Shown piece by piece: positions 44,335-48,308 of a DNA stretch of 48,308 nucleotides; positions within the stretch are counted from its first letter, which is position 1, and every line of letters begins with the position of its first letter. This stretch comes from Alphaproteobacteria bacterium HGW-Alphaproteobacteria-11 (GTDB taxonomy: Bacteria; Pseudomonadota; Alphaproteobacteria; Parvibaculales; Parvibaculaceae). The notes under the pieces are model-generated. The model worked only from the letters and a program-made list of their open reading frames with translations, made no database searches and had not been told where the DNA came from. The stretch spans positions 1 through 48,308 of the forward strand of contig PHEO01000004.1 of assembly GCA_002841195.1 (NCBI GenBank), read 5' to 3'. The position numbers were made by a program, and so were the translations under genes.

Positions 44335-45375
44335 TCAAGGCGCCGGGTTGGGCTGCATGAGATGCGCGGCCTCGATGTCCTTTTCGAGTTCCTCCGTCCA
44401 TTTCACGTCCACGCTCGTCACCGCGAGCTTCAACTGTTCCATCGTCGTCGCGCCGATGATGTTCGAGGTCACGAAAGGCCGTGTCGTCACGAACTGGTTG
44501 GCCATTTGCGAGGCATCGAGCCCGTGCTTCTTCGCAATGCCGAGATAGGCCTCGATGGCGCGGTCGGTCATCGGCGATTCATAGCGCTGCAAGCGATTGA
44601 ACAGCGCCTTGCGCGAACCTTCGGGCAGTGCGCCGTTCTGGTATTTGCCGGAGAGATAGCCCTGCGCCAGCGGTGAATAGGCGAGCAGCCCTACCTGGTC
44701 GCGATGGGCGATTTCCGAGCCGCCAAGTTCGAAGGTGCGGTTCAGGAGGTTGTAGGCGTTCTGGATCGACTGCATGCGCGGCAGGCCTTTGGTCTCGGCG
44801 TGATGCAGGAATTTCATCGTCCCCCAGGGCGTTTCGTTCGACAGCCCGACATGGCGCACCTTGCCCGCCTTCACCACCTTGTCGAGCGCCGCCAGAATTT
44901 CGTCGATCGGGTTCGTCGTCCCCTCGATATGCTTGTAGCCGAGGCCGCCGAAAAGATTGATCGGCCGGTCGGGCCAGTGAAGCTGGTAGAGATCGATATA
45001 ATCCGTCTGCAGACGTTTCAGGCTCTTGTCGACCGCTTGCGCGATCTGCGCCGCCGTCTGCTCGGTGCCTTCGCCGCCGTCGCGCAGCCAGGTCATCGGG
45101 CTGCGGCCGGCAACCTTGGTGGCGAGGATCACCTTGTCGCGGTTGCCGCGCGCCTTGAACCACGAACCGATGATCCTTTCGGTCGAGCCTTGCGTCTCCG
45201 GCTTCGGCGGCACCGCATACATTTCCGAGGTGTCGAAGAAGTTGATGCCTTCAGCCAGCGCATAATCCATCTGTTCGTGGCCTTCACCTTCAGTGTTCTG
45301 CTGGCCCCATGTCATGGTGCCGAGACAGATCGCGCTGACCTTCAGGTCGGTGCGCCCGAGCGTGCGATATTCCAT
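44335..45375 (-). CDS. Aldo/keto reductase (Tas-like)
   Basis: The 346-residue product begins MEYRTLGRTDLKVSAICLGTMTWG, the classic opening of Tas/YajO-type enzymes. It carries INFFDTSEMYAVPPKPETQG (catalytic Asp and Tyr), VILATKVAGRSP (Lys), LYQLHWPDR (His), and the end TMEQLKLAVTSVDVKWTEELE. It is NADPH-dependent and longer than simple aldo/keto reductases, as Tas is. The substrate is unknown. Confidence 0.94.
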   Translation of the reverse strand: MEYRTLGRTDLKVSAICLGTMTWGQQNTEGEGHEQMDYALAEGINFFDTSEMYAVPPKPETQGSTERIIGSWFKARGNRDKVILATKVAGRSPMTWLRDGGEGTEQTAAQIAQAVDKSLKRLQTDYIDLYQLHWPDRPINLFGGLGYKHIEGTTNPIDEILAALDKVVKAGKVRHVGLSNETPWGTMKFLHHAETKGLPRMQSIQNAYNLLNRTFELGGSEIAHRDQVGLLAYSPLAQGYLSGKYQNGALPEGSRKALFNRLQRYESPMTDRAIEAYLGIAKKHGLDASQMANQFVTTRPFVTSNIIGATTMEQLKLAVTSVDVKWTEELEKDIEAAHLMQPNPAP

Positions 45376-45445
45376 TGCCGTCCCCCCGGTCGATTTTGTG
45401 CTGGTGGTTTATACAAGTGAATTTTGGCGTTGCTATATCAAAAGT

Positions 45446-45476
45446 CGTCATGGCCCGGCTCGTCCGGGCCATGACG
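45446..45476. repeat. Single REP-like palindrome
   Basis: CGTCATGGCCCGG (45446-45458) and CCGGGCCATGACG (45464-45476) form a perfect 13-bp hairpin with a 5-base loop. It matches the right-hand unit of the composite element at 37979-38077. It lies between the esterase stop and the aldo/keto reductase start. Confidence 0.88.
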
Positions 45477-45510
45477 GTAATAAAATAAGTCTGAGGAACC
45501 ATCTCCCCCC

Positions 45511-46209
45511 TCAATTCACCGTCGCATCCTCCGCGCCGACTTCCGCAATCAACGCCTCGACCTTCGGCAGGATCCGCTCGACAATGACGCCGACACCCTC
45601 CGCCGTCGGATGGATACCGTCGCCGAGATTGAGATGACGCTCGGCGGCGACGCCGTCGAGGAAGAAGGGATAGAGGATCAGCCCGTGCTCGGCGGCGAGT
45701 TCGGCATAGATCGGGTTGAAGGCTTCGCCGTATTCGCCGCCGAGATTGGGCGGCGCCAGCATGCCCGCCAGCAGAACGGGAAGCCCGCGCGCTTTCAGCC
45801 GCGTCACGATGGCGTCGAGATTGGCCCGTGTCACCTCGGGGTCGATGGCGCGCAGCGCGTCATTGGCGCCAAGCTCGACGATCACCGCGTCGGCATCCGG
45901 CCCCACTGCCCAGTCGAGCCGCGCCAGGCCGCCGGCCGTCGTGTCGCCCGAGACGCCGGCATTGGCGATCTTCACATTCTCGTGACCGGCGGCGGCCAGC
46001 GCCCGTTCAAGCCGGGTCGCGAAATCCTCGCCGGGACCGAGCAGATAGCCCGCTGTCAGGCTGTCGCCGAGCGCCACGATTGTGATGGCCCGTTCGCCGG
46101 CTTGCGCCATGCCGGGCGCGAAAGCGAGGGCGGCCGCCAGCAGCAACGCCGGTAAAAGCTTGCAATACGCTGTCGAAAAGCCATATCGCCCATATCGTCC
46201 AATGCGCAT
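45511..46209 (-). CDS. TesA-like SGNH arylesterase/lysophospholipase
   Basis: The 232-residue exported esterase has a signal peptide (ending near AQAGE) and a complete SGNH set: VALGDSLTAG (Ser of block I), NAGVSGDTTAGG (Gly), VELGANDALR (Asn) and GDGIHPTAEG (Asp/His). E. coli TesA is a periplasmic thioesterase/lysophospholipase beside the ybbA-ybbP ABC genes, the same neighbours found here in divergent orientation. ATG 46209 was chosen as the start of the signal peptide. Confidence 0.93.
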   Translation of the reverse strand: MRIGRYGRYGFSTAYCKLLPALLLAAALAFAPGMAQAGERAITIVALGDSLTAGYLLGPGEDFATRLERALAAAGHENVKIANAGVSGDTTAGGLARLDWAVGPDADAVIVELGANDALRAIDPEVTRANLDAIVTRLKARGLPVLLAGMLAPPNLGGEYGEAFNPIYAELAAEHGLILYPFFLDGVAAERHLNLGDGIHPTAEGVGVIVERILPKVEALIAEVGAEDATVN

Positions 46210-46299
46210 CGTCGCGTCTCTTTCTTTTCCCGCCGCCATCTGCCGGCCTATGCTGGCCCCCGCCTTCTCGCGAACATACATATAGAGAGCCCCCGCCCC

Positions 46300-46989
46300 T
46301 TGCCCAATATCATCGAGCTTGAAGACGTCCGCCTGACCCTGCCCAGCGCCGCCGGTCCGGTCAACATCCTGCGCGGCATCGGCCTTTCGATCGCCAAGGG
46401 CGAGGCGGCCGGTCTCGTCGGGCCGTCGGGCTCGGGCAAGTCGACGCTGCTGATGGTGCTGGCCGGTCTCGAGCGGCCGAGTTCGGGCCGCATCGTCGCG
46501 GCGGGTGAAGATCTCACGGCGCTTGGCGAGGATGCGCTGGCGCGCTTCCGCCGCGACCGCGTCGGCATCGTCTTCCAGTCCTTCCACCTGATCCCCACCA
46601 TGACGGCGCTTGAAAATGTCGCGATCCCGCTTGAGTTCGCCGGCCGCGCCGACGCCTTCGCGCGCGCGGAAGAAGAGCTTCGCCTTGTCGGCCTTGGCCA
46701 TCGCCTGACGCATTATCCGGGCCAATTGTCGGGCGGCGAGCAGCAGCGTGTGGCGCTGGCGCGCGCGGTCGCCGGCGATCCCGAAATCCTGCTCGCCGAC
46801 GAACCGACCGGCAATCTCGACCAGACAACCGGGGCCGAAATCGTTTCGCTGATGTTCGACCTCCATCGGCGCAAGGGCACGACGCTGATCCTGATCACCC
46901 ATGACGAAGCGCTCGCCGCGCGCTGCGACCGCACCATTCGCCTGCGCGACGGGCTTGTGGAAAGCATCGAAGCGGGCGTGGCCGCATGA
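46300..46989 (+). CDS. ABC transporter ATP-binding protein (YbbA/LolD type)
   Basis: The 229-residue ATPase has Walker [10 protein letters not shown] (near 42-50), signature [14 protein letters not shown], Walker [13 protein letters not shown] and the H-loop LITHDE. The sequence groups with MacB/LolD/YbbA-type ATPases. TTG at 46300 is the most likely start since no ATG lies before the first conserved strand. It pairs with the large permease gene starting at 47225, although an unusual 235-bp gap with a repeat separates them. Confidence 0.93.
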   Translation: MPNIIELEDVRLTLPSAAGPVNILRGIGLSIAKGEAAGLVGPSGSGKSTLLMVLAGLERPSSGRIVAAGEDLTALGEDALARFRRDRVGIVFQSFHLIPTMTALENVAIPLEFAGRADAFARAEEELRLVGLGHRLTHYPGQLSGGEQQRVALARAVAGDPEILLADEPTGNLDQTTGAEIVSLMFDLHRRKGTTLILITHDEALAARCDRTIRLRDGLVESIEAGVAA

Positions 46990-47044
46990 GGATGGGTGGT
47001 TTGTCTGCGGACAGGACTGGAATGTCCATATCTCCCCCCAAACA

Positions 47045-47204
47045 CGTCATTGCCGGGCTTGACCCGGCAATCCAGAAGGCGCGGTACGCGCCGTCTATCT
47101 TCACAAGAATTTCGCGCGTGCCGGCCGAGTTGGCGCGGCTTGTTTTTTTGAAGAGAGACGCCGCTTCGCGGCTTCTGGACCCCCGGATCAAGTCCGGGGG
47201 TGAC
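47045..47204. repeat. Dispersed palindromic repeat, copy C
   Basis: The left arm CCGGGCTTGACCCGG followed by CAATCCAGAAGGCGCG and the right arm CTTCTGGACCCCCGGATCAAG then TCCGGGGG match the other two copies. The inner block TTTTTTTGAAGAGAGACGC is shared. It lies between the ABC ATPase and permease genes. Confidence 0.85.
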
Positions 47205-47224
47205 AACTCCGGGGAAATGCGCCC

Positions 47225-48308
47225 ATGAACGCCACCCCCGCTTCCTACCTCCTTGCCGCCCGCCTTGCGCGGCGCGAGTTGCGCGGCGGCCTCAAGGGCT
47301 TTCGCGTTTTCATCGCTTGTCTGGCGCTTGGCGTCGCGGCGATTGCCGGTGTCGGTTCGGTTTCGGCGGCGCTGACGCGCGGCCTGGCCGAAGGTGGTCA
47401 GGAAATTCTCGGCGGCGATGTCGCCATTCGACTGATCCACCGCGCGGCCAGCGCCGAGGAGCTTGCCTGGATTTCGGACGGCAATGCGATTTCCGTGGCC
47501 GCCGAAATGCGCGCAATGGCGCGCCATGTTGAGGACAAGAATGGAGTCGGCGGCGATAGCGGCGGCGCGCGCGGCCAGACGCTGGTCGAGTTGAAAGCCG
47601 TCGACAATCTCTACCCGCTCTACGGCAAAATGGAACTGGCGCCCGCCATGGATTTCGCCGAGGCGTTGGCTTTTCGCGACGGTCACTGGGGGCTTGTCGT
47701 CGAGCCCAATCTGATGTCGCGTCTCGGCGTCGCGGTGGGCGATCTCGTGCGCATCGGCGAGGCCGAACTTGAGCTTCGCGCCGCCATCGCGCGCGAGCCC
47801 GACCGTGTCGCCGACGGTTTTGCGCTCGGGCCCCGCGCGATGATTGCAATGGAGGCGCTCGAATCGACGGCGCTGGTGCAGCCCGGCAGTCTCGTCAACT
47901 TTTTCTACCGGGTGAGATTGCCCGAAGCGTTGCGCTCGTCAGCCGGCATTTCGGGCTGGGTCGCGGCGCTTGGCGAACGTTTTCCGGATGCGGGATGGCG
48001 CATTCAGGACCGCAGCGACAGTGCGCCGGGCGTGCGGCGCTTCGTCCAGCGCGTGGCGCTTTTTCTCTCGCTGGTCGGCCTCACCGCGCTTGTCGTCGGC
48101 GGCGTCGGCGTTGCCAATGCGGTCAAGTCCTATCTCGACGGCAAACGCGTCGTCATCGCCACCTTCAAATGTCTCGGCGCGCCCGGCACATTGATTTTCC
48201 GCCTCTATCTGATGCAGGTGATGGCGCTTGCCGCTGTCGGCATCGCCATCGGCCTTGTCATCGGCGGCGGCGCGCCCTTCATCGTCGAGGCGGTTGCCGG
48301 CGCCGCGA
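47225..48308 (+). CDS. ABC transporter permease, YbbP-like (partial, runs off the end)
   Basis: The first 361 codons are present. A membrane helix at about 25-48 (FIACLALGVAAIAGVGSVSAA) is followed by a large outside domain beginning LTRGLAEGGQEILGGDVAIR. Further helices follow near 280-300 (VALFLSLVGLTALVVGGVGVANAV) and then LYLMQVMALAAVGIAIGLVIGG. This is the MacB/FtsX-type layout of the YbbP permease, which works with YbbA-type ATPases beside a TesA-like esterase. The substrate may be a lipid or another hydrophobic compound. The missing part should hold the second half. Confidence 0.92.
   Translation, partial: MNATPASYLLAARLARRELRGGLKGFRVFIACLALGVAAIAGVGSVSAALTRGLAEGGQEILGGDVAIRLIHRAASAEELAWISDGNAISVAAEMRAMARHVEDKNGVGGDSGGARGQTLVELKAVDNLYPLYGKMELAPAMDFAEALAFRDGHWGLVVEPNLMSRLGVAVGDLVRIGEAELELRAAIAREPDRVADGFALGPRAMIAMEALESTALVQPGSLVNFFYRVRLPEALRSSAGISGWVAALGERFPDAGWRIQDRSDSAPGVRRFVQRVALFLSLVGLTALVVGGVGVANAVKSYLDGKRVVIATFKCLGAPGTLIFRLYLMQVMALAAVGIAIGLVIGGGAPFIVEAVAGAA

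Overview
The window is a 48.3 kb piece of a GC-rich bacterial chromosome (strong G/C at third codon positions) with dense, ordinary operons and two tRNA genes. I see no phage, plasmid, transposase or CRISPR signal. The gene set points to Alphaproteobacteria: a hemC-hemD-Mic60-HemY cluster, a long homospermidine synthase, an IalB-family protein and a ThpR/SGNH/ABC neighbourhood. The mix of DUF1302/DUF1329 proteins, acyl-CoA dehydrogenases and short-chain dehydrogenases would suit a Parvibaculum-like hydrocarbon or lipid degrader. That genus-level guess is inference only.

Layout. 1-350: end of an unknown gene, a 41-residue membrane peptide and a terminator. 350-7057: tsaD divergent from hemC-hemD-Mic60-HemY-alpha/beta hydrolase (haem synthesis plus inner-membrane organisation). 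7138-8720: tRNA-Thr(CGT) and homospermidine synthase. 8841-12471: a 56-residue DUF4278-like protein divergent from a ribbon-helix-helix/P-II fusion protein, then a soluble histidine kinase translationally coupled to a HerA-like ATPase. 12592-13050: periplasmic copper chaperone. 13603-18967: DUF1302, DUF1329 and YCF48-like exported proteins, a set linked to uptake or export of hydrophobic compounds. 19123-23149: enoyl-CoA hydratase, acyl-CoA dehydrogenase, acyl-CoA-dehydrogenase-like flavoprotein and SDR, probably one catabolic operon. 23222-29186: amidotransferase, tRNA-Ala(CGC), YggT, folD, aldo/keto reductase, YjhX, a membrane-inserted serine hydrolase and a Tag-family glycosylase. 29190-36633: ppa, argG, LemA/DUF3137, DsbA-like isomerase, GST, small proteins, rlmN and IalB. 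36940-48308: quinone oxidoreductase, a degenerate SGNH protein, EstB-like esterase, DUF1232, SDR, NDH-2, phhB, metallopeptidase, thpR, aldo/keto reductase, and a TesA-like esterase divergent from a YbbA/YbbP-type ABC transporter that runs off the end.

Most notable: (i) the RHH/P-II fusion at 9228-9725. Its P-II part keeps the T-loop tyrosine and nucleotide-site residues with a constant offset of 52, and it has a DNA-binding domain in front. A consensus promoter and nested repeats lie in the divergent intergenic region, so this could be a one-protein nitrogen/energy-sensing transcription factor. (ii) An SGNH-fold protein at 38127-38849 that has lost the catalytic Ser, Asn and His while its scaffold is conserved. 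(iii) A histidine kinase/HerA ATPase pair sharing a 4-base overlap. (iv) Two families of dispersed palindromic repeats, one with three copies of about 140-185 bp.
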